Source: Undaria pinnatifida (lineage: Eukaryota; Sar; Phaeophyceae; Laminariales; Alariaceae). From it: DNA of 64,000 nucleotides. Where the stretch lies: assembly GCA_012845835.1 (NCBI GenBank), contig JABAKD010000026.1:15166533-15230532 (forward strand), given 5' to 3'. Each line of letters opens with the position of its first letter. The first letter of the stretch is position 1. This document shows positions 1 through 8,630 of this stretch, piece by piece. The position numbers and the translations under genes were made by a program. The notes below the pieces were generated by a model. The model ran no database searches. It saw only the letters and a program-made list of their open reading frames with translations, and was not told the origin of the DNA.

Positions 1-545
1 GGGCCGCGCAAAGAAAACGGGAGGTTGTGGGCGGCAACGGGGCCGCACACAATCTGGTCGGGAACAAACGTGGCGACGGGGCCGCGCAGGGCGACGGCGG
101 CCAGGCCGCGGGTTCTAACAAATGGGGGGTGCGAGGCAAAGGGGCCACGCAAAAGGTGTGTGTGGGGGTGTGCGGTAACGGGACCGTACACGACCCGGCC
201 TGGGGGAAGCGCGGCAACGGGGCCGCGCAAATGAAAGGGGGGTGCGTGTGCAGCAACGGGGCTGCACACGGCCAGGCCGGGGGGGTACGCGGCAACGGGG
301 CCGCGAAAAGAAAAGGAGCGGGAGTGGGCGGCGATGGGGCCGTACACGACCAAGGGGGGGGGGGAACGTGGCAACGGGGCCGCGCGGGAATAAGGGGGGG
401 GGCGGGGGCGGCAACGGGGCCGTACAAAACCAGGTGGGAGGGGAGCGCGGCGACGGGGCTGCGAAAAGGAGAAGGGGGGGAGCGAGCGACAAGGGGGCCG
501 GGCACGCCCAGGAACGGGGGGCCTTCGGCAACGGGGCCGGAGGAG
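1..545 (+). repeat. 39-bp in-frame minisatellite
   Basis: The core GGCAACGGGGCCGCGCAAA recurs with small changes, starting near 33, 72, 135, 174, 213, 252, 291, 330, 370, 410, 449, 488 and 527. Most spacings are exactly 39 bases, a few are 40, and one gap is larger. Because 39 is a multiple of three, the array is open in more than one frame and encodes a 13-residue repeat of the type GNGAA(H/Q/K). It lies just upstream of the RT domain and partly inside that ORF, so it may be part of the retroelement's gag-like leader. It could equally be a satellite the element sits in. Confidence 0.85.
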
Positions 546-2839
546 CGGGGCGTAGAGAAGGATTTACCCACCGGAAGGGAGGGACAGAGCGTAGCCACGG
601 GGCGGCGCACGAGTACAAGGGCGAGGAACGGGAGACGGTCCTAAGGTGGAGGAGCGCAATGGGGCGCCTGGGGAAGACAGGGGAAGACGCAGTCGAAAGA
701 GATCGCCTGCTGGAGGTCGTGGCTAGGTTGGGAGAGGAGATGCTACTTATGAAAGGAGGGGACGTAGGGAAGGTGGTGTGGGCGTTAGGTGGGGAGCTGC
801 TCGCGCCACATATTGACGTAGAGCGCGTGAAGAAATTCTTCGGGGAACGACACAAGGTCGACCAGTTTGCACTGCTGGAACAGATAGCGAGGGTAGGCGT
901 GCCGGTGGACGTGGGACCGGGAGGTAATCTCGAGCGGGAACTGGCATACGGGAATCATAGCAGCGCCAAAATATATATGGCCGACGTGTGGGAGAATGCA
1001 GTGGAAGACGTCAAGAAAGGGAGAGCGATCGTGATGCCGGTGAGAGTAGCGCGGAGCGTGCGAGGTTTGCGGATCAATCCCGTGGGGGTAGTGGAAGAAA
1101 AAGGTAAGAGGAGGATAGTCCATGATTCGACGTTCAGCAGCGAACCGGAGCAACCCGGGGGGGGGGGGCGGCCGGTTAATGAGACGACGGACTGGGACCA
1201 GATTCCAGAATGCCACCTGGCGGGCGTGATGGGCCAAATTATCAAGAGGGTGCTGGGGCTGCGGAAAAAATTCGGGACAGGTAAAAGGATCCTGATACAA
1301 AAAATGGACGTGAAGAGTGCCTTTCGACAAGTGGGAGTGGATCCAGCAGGGGCAGCAAACTTCGGGTACGTGCTGGGAGGGTATTTGTTTATCGACCTGC
1401 GGTTGCAGTTCGGATGGAGGGGGAGCCCAGGGTGGTGGGGTGTGATCGCCAGCGCGATCCAGCAGGCACAGAGGCAGACGACAAGAGCATCGGCGACGAT
1501 CCTAGCTGCTGGCAAGGAGGCCACAGCGCATGTCCAAGTCGCGGGGCATACGGGAGTAGCGGTGGAGCCGCTGCCGCGGGGCTGCATAGTCGCGGAGGCG
1601 GAAGGGGGAGGGGAGGAGGACCCAGCGTGGGTGGTTTTTTTCATGGATGATGCGGTTTCGGTGGAGGTGCAGTGGGAAGCAGGCGGGGGAAGGTGTTTAG
1701 TGCTGTCGCAGGCACTGGCGTCGAATCACCACCAAGCGATGGGGGAGAGGGCAGTGGGAGAGGAGCCTCTGCTGTCACATAAAAAGGTGACGGATTGGGC
1801 CCCCCGGCAGGAGGTACTGGGTTTTGACTTAGACACGGAGAGAATGACGATATCCTTGCCGGGAAGGAAGATCACGGAGCTACGGGAGATGCTCCAGGAG
1901 TGGCCCGAGGAGAGGAGCAAGGCGACGGTACGGGAGGTCCTCGTGCTGGCAGGCAAACTGCACCACGTGGCGTACGTGATTAGACAAGGGCGGTATTTCG
2001 TGCGGCGGCTTCTGCAGCTGAGCAAGCTGCATCTGAATGGGCAGGAGAAAAGGGGGGGGGGGGGGGGGGCATGGGGAAAGGACAGGAAGAAGGCAGAGGC
2101 AAGGAGGGTGGTATATCTGACGGAAGAGTTCATGGCGGACGTGGAATGGTGGAGATGGTGCCTGACGGAGGGCTTGGCCGGGCGGGGGGAAGAGTTGGCG
2201 GCACCGTTCTTCCGGTTCGTGAAACAGCCTCATAAAAGGACCTGGTTTTCCGACGCATCATTCGAGGCAGTAGGTGGGCTATGTTTGGAAACGGGGGTGT
2301 ACTGGAGGTACAACCTGACCGGGGAAGAGAGAGCGAGGACGGTCAGGAGCAGGAGAAGGGAGCACGTGAACAGGCTGTCCATCAATGTTCTGGAGCTGCT
2401 CGGGATGGTGATGACGGCCTTCGTGATGATTGTGATCAGGAAGGATAGGCCGGGGAGGGTGGGAGAGCCAGTACTGATGAGGGGGGATAGCTCGTCGGCG
2501 GTTCAGTGGGTGAAGAATTGCAAGGGGGGAAAAGGGGAAGTGAGATCGGGAGGGATGATGAGAATTTTGGGAGTGTTGGAGCAGATTGGGGGGTGGTGCT
2601 TCCAGGTGAAGCACGTGCGGGGGGTGGAGAACGGGTTAGCAGACGAGATAACAAGGTGGAAGGAAGACGAAATCCAATCGAGGCTGACCAAAGAATGCCC
2701 TGCCGTCCCGTGGCAGGTCCAGGAGCTTGGACCGGAAGGAGAGGGGATGTGTTCGGAGATTTTGCACGCGGCTACGGACTTGGGCGGGTTGCGAAGTCGA
2801 CTAGAAAGACTTATGCGCAAGGTTGGAGAATGTGGGTGA
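242..2839 (+). CDS. reverse transcriptase / RNase H of a YR retrotransposon
   Basis: This 865-residue ORF copies the element's RNA into DNA. Residues 1-110 are the Gly/Arg-rich minisatellite product. The RT fingers and palm begin near residue 260. The first catalytic Asp is in QKMDVKSAF (D356), and the active-site box is FFMDD (D469, D470), as in DIRS/Ngaro RTs. The RNase H domain shows the four acidic residues: WFSDAS (D671), INVLELLG (E718), MRGDSSS (D749) and GLADEITR (D801). There is no protease or DDE integrase. The first ATG at 242 lies inside the minisatellite, so the true start is uncertain; a downstream Met is possible. The 3' end overlaps the recombinase ORF in another frame, which is common in this class. 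Runs of G (for example 1158-1168 and 2053-2069) are frameshift hazards but stay open here. Confidence 0.9.
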   Translation: MRVQQRGCTRPGRGGTRQRGREKKRSGSGRRWGRTRPRGGGNVATGPRGNKGGGGGGNGAVQNQVGGERGDGAAKRRRGGASDKGAGHAQERGAFGNGAGGAGRREGFTHRKGGTERSHGAAHEYKGEERETVLRWRSAMGRLGKTGEDAVERDRLLEVVARLGEEMLLMKGGDVGKVVWALGGELLAPHIDVERVKKFFGERHKVDQFALLEQIARVGVPVDVGPGGNLERELAYGNHSSAKIYMADVWENAVEDVKKGRAIVMPVRVARSVRGLRINPVGVVEEKGKRRIVHDSTFSSEPEQPGGGGRPVNETTDWDQIPECHLAGVMGQIIKRVLGLRKKFGTGKRILIQKMDVKSAFRQVGVDPAGAANFGYVLGGYLFIDLRLQFGWRGSPGWWGVIASAIQQAQRQTTRASATILAAGKEATAHVQVAGHTGVAVEPLPRGCIVAEAEGGGEEDPAWVVFFMDDAVSVEVQWEAGGGRCLVLSQALASNHHQAMGERAVGEEPLLSHKKVTDWAPRQEVLGFDLDTERMTISLPGRKITELREMLQEWPEERSKATVREVLVLAGKLHHVAYVIRQGRYFVRRLLQLSKLHLNGQEKRGGGGGAWGKDRKKAEARRVVYLTEEFMADVEWWRWCLTEGLAGRGEELAAPFFRFVKQPHKRTWFSDASFEAVGGLCLETGVYWRYNLTGEERARTVRSRRREHVNRLSINVLELLGMVMTAFVMIVIRKDRPGRVGEPVLMRGDSSSAVQWVKNCKGGKGEVRSGGMMRILGVLEQIGGWCFQVKHVRGVENGLADEITRWKEDEIQSRLTKECPAVPWQVQELGPEGEGMCSEILHAATDLGGLRSRLERLMRKVGECG

Positions 2840-3924
2840 GATGGAGGACGATGAGGGGGAAAGGGAACTGGTTAGGGAAGGAACTGGACGAGTGGGAGCT
2901 GGTGGAGGAGCTGACAGAGTTCATGGCCTACTGCTGCGGGGAAAGGAAGAATAAGGAGGCGACAGTGGCAGGGAAGCTGATGGCGGTTATCTTTTATCAC
3001 GAGCAGTGGGGGGGGCTGTCGCTGCCGCTGCAGCACTTCAGGATTCAGGCAGTGAAGAAGGGAATCAGGAGGGCGCATGCGGAGGCGGGGAACCAGGCAC
3101 GGGTAAGGAGGCCGCTGACGTGGGAGATGATCAGAGTGATGGAGGAGAGTATCGGCGCGTGGGGGGTAGGGGGAAGGATCTTGTGGATCGGGCTGGCACT
3201 GACGTATCAGCTGCTGCTGAGGGCTTCGGAACTATTGGCGGAGGAAGGAGGAAAGGTGCATGAGGTTTACTGCTTGAGGAGGGGGGACGTGGCTTTTTTC
3301 GAGAACGGGGTGCAGCTGGGACCGGGAGGGAAGGAAGCCGCGGATATGGTGGAGATCCGTTTCAAGGGGGGGAAAGGAGACCAGGGGAGAAAAGGCGCGG
3401 TAGCCGTGAGAACAAAAGGTTCGGGGGGGGTCGGGGGGAGGATGGAAAGGAACGTAGTGGACCTGATGGCGGAGCTAGTAGGCTACTACGGGGAGACGGT
3501 TCCGGGGGGGGAAAACGCCCCGCTGATGACCTACAGGAGCGGGGGAAGATGGAAGGTATGGACGAAAGGGCAAGCGACGTTTTGCTTAAGGAGCGGGCTG
3601 GAGAGAGTGGCGAGGAAATGGAAGAAGCAAGGGAAGGGGGCAGTGGGAGAGCTGGTTCCAGAGGAATTCGCGCTGCATTCCGGAAGAATAGGGGGAGCGA
3701 CAAGGCTGGCGGAGATGGGAGCACAGCCGTGGGTGATCCAGAGAGAAGGAAGGTGGGCGTCGCAGGCATTCATGGGGTACGTGAGATCGAATATGGAAGA
3801 CCCCCTTTGGGTGTCAAGAATTTTGGTAGGGAGGTCAGGAGCGCCGGGCAGACAGCCGGGGCAAGGGACGAGATGGGGGGGGGGGGGAAGGGGGGGGGAA
3901 GGGGGCGAGGGTAGGGTAGGGTAG
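2506..3924 (+). CDS. tyrosine recombinase of the YR retrotransposon
   Basis: This is the integrase of the element: it joins a circular DNA copy to the target by a covalent Tyr intermediate. The open frame gives 472 residues, but residues 1-95 overlap the RT/RNase H ORF and look like out-of-frame reading; a Met at 2695 or a fusion by frameshift are alternative starts. The SAM-like N-terminal domain starts near residue 98 (STRKTYAQGW). Catalytic residues are R239 in LLLRASELL, H391-x-x-R394 in LHSGRIGGATR, W417 in GRWAS and nucleophile Y425 in FMGYVRS. This full R-H-R-W-Y set suggests an active enzyme. The C-terminal tail is Gly-rich and probably read-through of G-runs. Confidence 0.9.
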   Translation: MGEELQGGKRGSEIGRDDENFGSVGADWGVVLPGEARAGGGERVSRRDNKVEGRRNPIEADQRMPCRPVAGPGAWTGRRGDVFGDFARGYGLGRVAKSTRKTYAQGWRMWVRWRTMRGKGNWLGKELDEWELVEELTEFMAYCCGERKNKEATVAGKLMAVIFYHEQWGGLSLPLQHFRIQAVKKGIRRAHAEAGNQARVRRPLTWEMIRVMEESIGAWGVGGRILWIGLALTYQLLLRASELLAEEGGKVHEVYCLRRGDVAFFENGVQLGPGGKEAADMVEIRFKGGKGDQGRKGAVAVRTKGSGGVGGRMERNVVDLMAELVGYYGETVPGGENAPLMTYRSGGRWKVWTKGQATFCLRSGLERVARKWKKQGKGAVGELVPEEFALHSGRIGGATRLAEMGAQPWVIQREGRWASQAFMGYVRSNMEDPLWVSRILVGRSGAPGRQPGQGTRWGGGGRGGEGGEGRVG

Positions 3925-3952
3925 GCGCGAGCGTAGAACGCGGCTTCCGAAT

Positions 3953-4165
3953 GGGCTTCTGGTTGTTGAGGTGATCTGTCGGGTAGGGGGGCAGGTCAGC
4001 CGCGTACAATAGCTGGGAGAGGGAGCGGGGGAGGGAGAGGGGGGGTAAGGAAAACCGGACGAGGGTGAGCCGTCAGTTTCCACACCCCCACCCTCCCCCG
4101 CGGGCGGGGGGGAGAACGCCATGATATTAATGAACACGCATATTTTCGTGAAGAGGAGACCAAAA
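3953..4165 (+). repeat. split direct repeat, copy B1
   Basis: About 212 bases, starting GCTTCTGGTTGTTGAGG and ending GAAGAGGAGACCAAAA. Nearly identical to 4527-4739, differing by only a few bases. It lies directly after the recombinase ORF. Confidence 0.85.
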
Positions 4166-4526
4166 TGTAAGAATGTCGGAACAGTCTGGAGTTTGGCGGA
4201 ACGAAGAGGAAATATCGGAGATCCGGGTAGCATAGGAGGGGGGGGGTGGTTCCAGGGGGAGGGATAGCAAAATAGGAGGACTTCAGCAGCAACAACGTAG
4301 CACAGCAGCAGCACACCAGCAGCGAGTAGCTGACACAACGCACGGTAGAGGAAGAAGGGAGTAGCGCCCACGCGGCAGCGACAGCAGCAGCAGTAGCAGT
4401 AGGGAGAAGACGTCAGCAGGGGTAAAGGGGAGAGAGGTGGCACGGGGAGACACCAATCGCAATCTCCCACCCTCCCACCCGATTGCTTCACGAGCAGGAG
4501 GGCTAAAGGGGAGGGGGGGGGGAGGG
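4166..4526 (+). repeat. candidate A2 segment of the split direct repeat
   Basis: This unique G-rich and CAG-rich stretch sits between the two B copies. In split-direct-repeat elements this position holds A2, which should match the sequence at the element's 5' end; that end is outside the window. It includes an interrupted CAG/CAA run near 4284-4324 and a second CAG run near 4379-4400. Confidence 0.5.
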
Positions 4527-4739
4527 GGGCTTCTGGTTGTTGAGGTGATCTGTCGGGTAGGGGGGCAGGTCAGCCGCGTACAATAGCTGGGAGACGGAGC
4601 GGGGGAGGGAGAGGGGGGGTAAGGAAAACCGGACGAGGGTGAGCCGTCAGTTTCCACCCCCCCACCCTCCCCCGCGGGCGGGGGGGAGAACGCCATGATA
4701 TTAATGAACACGCATATTTTCGTGAAGAGGAGACCAAAA
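4527..4739 (+). repeat. split direct repeat, copy B2; probable 3' end of the element
   Basis: Second copy of 3953-4165. Similarity to the first copy stops sharply after GACCAAAA at 4739, where the first copy continues with TGTAAG and this one with GTTGGCC. That break marks the likely end of the retroelement. Confidence 0.8.
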
Positions 4740-4747
4740 GTTGGCCT

Positions 4748-5110
4748 CATTTCCAAACGTTAGTTGCTAACGTTTTGAGTTTTGTAATGACATACTCTCG
4801 ATCCCTTGTTTTGCTTGAGACGTCTGCAGGGCTTGAGCGTTTGTTTGTTTTTGTTTGACGTCTGCAGGGCTCGAAGGAATGAAGCACGTCCTCGGGGGCC
4901 GGCTCAAACGTTCCTCGCCCTGCCGTATCCATTCCGCACCTGGCCGGGATCGGGTACGTGGGCTGAGCGAGACAAGCGAGAAGTGGGCAATTTTTTGTAT
5001 TTTGGGCAGTATACGCCCGAGCTATATTTGGATCTTGACATAATGCAGAGATTAAACGAAAAAAAGCCAATGGGAACACATTTATTTCCAAGGTTGGCAT
5101 CATTTCCAAA
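4748..5110 (+). repeat. dispersed repeat E, copy 1
   Basis: Shares blocks in the same order with 5765-5935 and 6195-6440: CATTTCCAAACG, CATACTCTCGA, a GC-rich CCTCGCCCTGCCG block, GCTGAGCGAGAC and TTGGATCTTGA. Contains a local duplication of GACGTCTGCAGGGCT (near 4820 and 4858). No coding sense; class unknown. Confidence 0.55.
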
Positions 5111-5764
5111 TTTGGCTTTTTGTTTCGTCCCCACAACACTTTTTTCATGGTCACACCTCGAAGTGCCTGCCCCACTGTCGTACGACTGCAATGTCGTTGC
5201 TTTTTTATACCTGATATCAGATTTCAGAGTTAAACACCTTGTTCGAGCGTTCATTGTCTTCGAGGGGGGCCGTTCCCTACCAAACGACACAATTAAACCC
5301 AGTGTCCGTGCCAATTCTTCATCCTAGAGAGATGTAACATATTATTATGTGGTCACAGACTGTGAGACAGCGTAAACCAGACAATCGAAATTAATCAAGG
5401 TGTAAAGCAAGTGGAACGCTAGCGTACCGGGTACGAGAAAACATCAAGACGGGGACTAGACCATAAAGAAAATTGAAAAAAACACAACAACGGAGTGGTC
5501 GCTATTCAAAATCGCAGCAAAACGGGAAACAATGTTGTGTCAGTCTTTTTCGTCGCCGCTCTAAAGAGTCGTTCCGTATATATATGTTGGTCCACGGCCA
5601 ACGACACACCAAGCAGGAACGCGAAATAAGTATCCAAAACTAATTCCGAGTATATTTATCCACACAAACGAACTCTGGATGCACTTCTAAAGGTAGGTGT
5701 GATTATCAAGGTAGTGGTGTTTCGAACGCTTTGTTGTGTGGTTGCCAGAATTGCGCTGGCCAAG
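5111..5764. other. non-coding, no recognisable feature
   Basis: AT-richer unique sequence between two copies of repeat E. Short open frames only. I see no gene, tRNA or tandem repeat. Confidence 0.6.
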
Positions 5765-5935
5765 GACTGTTGTTGTTGCTGGTCAATCCATTCAGCACCT
5801 CGACGTGAACACGAATGGATTCTGAGCGAGACAAGCGAGAAGCACGCGAAAAAATGTATTTTGAACGGTAATCTCCAGTACTTCTTCGGATCTTGATGTA
5901 TGGAGAGGTTGATAAATAGAACTTAGCAAGATATT
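5765..5935 (+). repeat. dispersed repeat E, copy 2
   Basis: Carries the GCGAGACAAGCGAGAAG block and the TCGGATCTTGATG block found in copy 1. An inverted repeat ATCCATTC / GAATGGAT (5786-5793 and 5813-5820) flanks a 19-base loop. Confidence 0.5.
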
Positions 5936-6194
5936 GTTTCCAGATTGGCGTATTATTTTCTTGCAAAACTAAATATTTTTACTGCAAAAAAACTCCCACG
6001 TTTTTGCTGTAGGTATATCGCAGTAGTGCATTTATTTACTAAATTTCGGTAGGTGCAACGTACATACGTACATGGATATAGACGCGGCATACCGACGCAT
6101 AAACATATATAGAATCATTCCTTGGTGTCATGGACTTTGGTCAGGAGTTTTTTGTCTCGGCCTAAGTATGCGATTCGCGGAACTGGAATTCTCG

Positions 6195-6440
6195 GTCGAA
6201 TATGGCTTGGTTCGAGCGCCGCCTTCGGGGGGCGGTTCAACGCCCCTCGCCCTGCCGTGTCCGTTCCGCACATCGACGTGAACGCGGACGGGTGCTGAGC
6301 GAGACGAGAGATTGTCGAGGAGGAATTTCGGAAAAATTGTTGAATCTTAATGGCTGCAACGCCTGAATGATTTACAAAATTTGCATCATTTCCAAACGGT
6401 ACGTGATAATGTTTGGAATTTTGCGGTGGCATACTCTCGA
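6195..6440 (+). repeat. dispersed repeat E, copy 3
   Basis: Matches copy 1 in the CCTCGCCCTGCCGTGTCCG block, the GCTGAGCGAGAC block, CATTTCCAAACG and the terminal CATACTCTCGA. The stem seen in copy 2 is kept here with changed bases (6259-6266 with 6286-6293). Confidence 0.55.
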
Positions 6441-6669
6441 GCGTTAGATTCTTTGCTGTACTTTTTTACTAGTTCGTTTGGTTTCTTGCTCGGCATTTTA
6501 TTGCTTTAGTTTCTGCTCGTTTTGCCAGCTGGAAATTCATTTTTTAGTGTGGGTTCACCTAAAACGTGACACAACTTAACGACGATATCCCAACAACTTC
6601 GTGACACAAATTACCGACGGCAAGACGTTTCGTGACAAAATAACTCCCAAATCATGATACTTTTACGTA

Positions 6670-7590
6670 ACAGAATTTCGAGACAAATCGAAGCAGGTAG
6701 AGCCGTCTCTTCGGCCTTTGGCCCTGGCTTTAGCACGACCGCTGACACTTCAGCCAGCCTCTGCTGTAGGCATGAACGAATGCGGTTGATTCGCAGCGAA
6801 CTATCCCGCTGTGCTCGCTTCTATGTGGCCATTGTCCATGTCATTTCATGTCACCTCCCTTCTGTTTTGAGCTCGTCGTCGTACGGTTGAGGTACGAGGA
6901 AACCCGTACGTACTCGGTGAGAACAGCAGTATGTACGACGAGCATGAACGCCAACTGACGGCATTGGCAAACACACAACAGCAGGTGTAGCAGCAGTATC
7001 TGAAGGGCGAAACGTCTAGCACATAATGCAGCAACTAGTAGCAACCAGAACTACAGCAGATGGCTCAAAGTGCAGTGCGAGTGCCGTTGGCAAGTTAAGT
7101 CGTACACGCATCATCACTCTGTCCAATATATATGACAGAATCTCGAGACAAAACGAAGCAGATAGAGCCGTCTGTTCGGCCTTTGGCCCTGGCTTCAGCA
7201 CGACCGCTGACACTTCAGCCAGCCTCTGCTGTAGGCATGAACGAGTGCGGTTGATTCGCAGCGAACTATCCCGCTGTGCTCGCTTCTATGTGGCCATTGT
7301 CCATGTCATATCATGTCACCTCCCTTCTGTTTTGAGCTCGTCGTCGTACGGTTGAGGTACGAGGAAACCCGTACGTACTCGGTGAGAACAGCAGTATGTA
7401 CGACGAGCATGAACGCCAACTGACGACATTGGCAAACACACAACAGCAGGTGTAGCAGCAGTAGCCGAATGGCGAAACGTCTAGCACATAATGCAGCAAC
7501 AGGTAGCAACCAGAACTACAGCAGATGGCTCAAAGTGCAGTGCGAGTGAGTGCCGTTCGTGGGCAAGTTTAGCCGTTCACGCATCACTCT
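6670..7590 (+). repeat. two-copy tandem duplication, period 465 bp
   Basis: 6670-7134 and 7135-7590 are nearly identical; for example CGAGACAAATCGAAGCAGG at 6679 reappears as CGAGACAAAACGAAGCAGA at 7144. Each copy contains the same short open frame (about 72 shared residues), but it has no known motif and its reverse strand is equally open, so I do not call a gene. The high identity implies a recent duplication. Confidence 0.85.
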
Positions 7591-7794
7591 CAAGAGCCAA
7601 CAAGAGGCAGGGCAGGGGCCCCCAACACAGAGACACGTGCCAACCACGGCCAGCTGTCGATCGCGTAATTTGCCGGTAGTCCGTGCTTCGGTGGGTGTAT
7701 CGGAAGTCAGTCGTAGTACCACTGCTGTAGACCGTCGAAAGACCACGTGACATGCGACATCCCGTTCTGGTGGCAGCCTCGCCAGTAGACCCCC

Positions 7795-8235
7795 CGAAAT
7801 TTATTTCTCTTTTCTTTTTCTTGGCCCCATGCACCCATTTCCTTCCCCATCTCTTCTTTGTTCTTTGTTTCTTTTTTCCAATTGACTTGCGTCTGTTGTG
7901 CGTATGCGAAGTGATAGATACTACGTGTGATATACGTGGTAGTCTTTCTTGGGTGGCAAGCGGTATATTAGTAGTCGGTTTGCCAGGCGCGAGAAATGAG
8001 ACGTATGCACCGGTATGGGCCTGGCACATCGTATATACTGACTCCCGATCTCACTTTTATATGTTTCTGGTGGAGGCATGAATTGCGTCAGCTGTGATTT
8101 ATGCGTGTACCACCTTGGGTTGTTTGTGTTTTTCCCTAGGGTATTCCTCTGCTCCAGAGTGACTGGAACCAGTCCTGTGACCACGGACTGGATTGTGCGA
8201 GTTGATGTGAGAACAACAACAACTGAAATATTGCC
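7795..8235 (+). repeat. dispersed repeat D, copy 1
   Basis: A pyrimidine-rich tract (7800-7880) is followed by TTGACTTGCGTCTGTTGTGC, then AGTCTTTCTTG, GGTGGAGGCATGAATTGCG and a 3' block with CTCTGCTCCAGAGTGACTGG. Parts recur at 46381-46772 (same strand), 43262-43412 (opposite strand) and 22335-22440. No coding motif; class unknown. Confidence 0.7.
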
Positions 8236-8335
8236 TGTTTGTTGACCTTTCAGCTGCTTCTTGCAAATCTGGTTTTTCTGCCAACACGATTTTGAACCCT
8301 ATGCAAAGATCCTGTTTTGTTTTAATCAATTGTCA

Positions 8336-8630
8336 GCCGGCCGCCCTGGTGGTCTAGTGGTTTTACCCTCGAATACCTACAACGTTTGGTTGTCCTTGAG
8401 TTCGACACCCACCACGTTGAAATTTGACTTTATTTGCAAAATGCAATCAATAAAAGAGATCAACTGCTGAGAGCGCCTGCTAGGTACAATTCGACGCGAG
8501 TCGACGAGGGAAGAAATGCTGGATTCTCCTCGCGGTAAAAATGAAGGCACGTGCCGAAGTGGGGAGGGAAGAGGAGGGCCCGCTATGTGACCCCGGATCT
8601 GAGTTACTACTGGGAGGGAGCGCGAGAATG
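8336..8630 (+). mobile_element. tRNA-headed SINE, family A, copy 1
   Basis: The head has a polymerase III A box-like TGGTCTAGTGG near 8349 and a B box-like GAGTTCGACAC near 8398, in tRNA-like spacing, but the acceptor stem does not fold as a functional tRNA. The body includes GTCGACGAGGGAAGAAATGC and GGTAAAAATGAAGGCACG, which recur at 10413-10735 and 32063-32335. A non-autonomous retroposon is the best reading. Confidence 0.65.

Larger units (their letters stand above)
1..4739 (+). mobile_element. tyrosine-recombinase retrotransposon (Ngaro/PAT-like), 5' end outside window
   Basis: The order is repeat-rich leader, reverse transcriptase with RNase H, an overlapping tyrosine recombinase, and then a 212-bp direct repeat whose two copies are separated by about 360 bases. 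In Ngaro/PAT-type elements the 3' end has the form B1-A2-B2 and the 5' end carries A1. The two direct copies fit B1 and B2, and A1 would lie before base 1. No methyltransferase domain or inverted terminal repeat typical of DIRS proper was seen. Both large ORFs are open and the catalytic residues are present, so the copy looks young. Confidence 0.8.

Noticed and set aside
115..1644. Long minus-strand open frames opposite the RT ORF
   Set aside because: Pro/Ser/Arg-rich shadows of a G-rich coding strand; no domain, while the plus strand has all RT and RNase H motifs.
3909..3926. Telomere-like GGGTA repeats
   Set aside because: Only three units within a general G-rich tract after the recombinase ORF.
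1..4739. DIRS proper (with methyltransferase and inverted terminal repeats)
   Set aside because: No methyltransferase motif between RNase H and YR, and the 3' end shows direct rather than inverted repeats.
6654..7355. Two near-identical 78 and 109-residue frames
   Set aside because: They are equal only because the DNA is duplicated; the reverse strand is equally open and no motif is present.
8336..8420. Functional tRNA genes at 8.3, 32.1, 49.5 and 53.2 kb
   Set aside because: A and B boxes are visible but acceptor stems do not pair and each is followed by a repeated body, so they are SINE heads.
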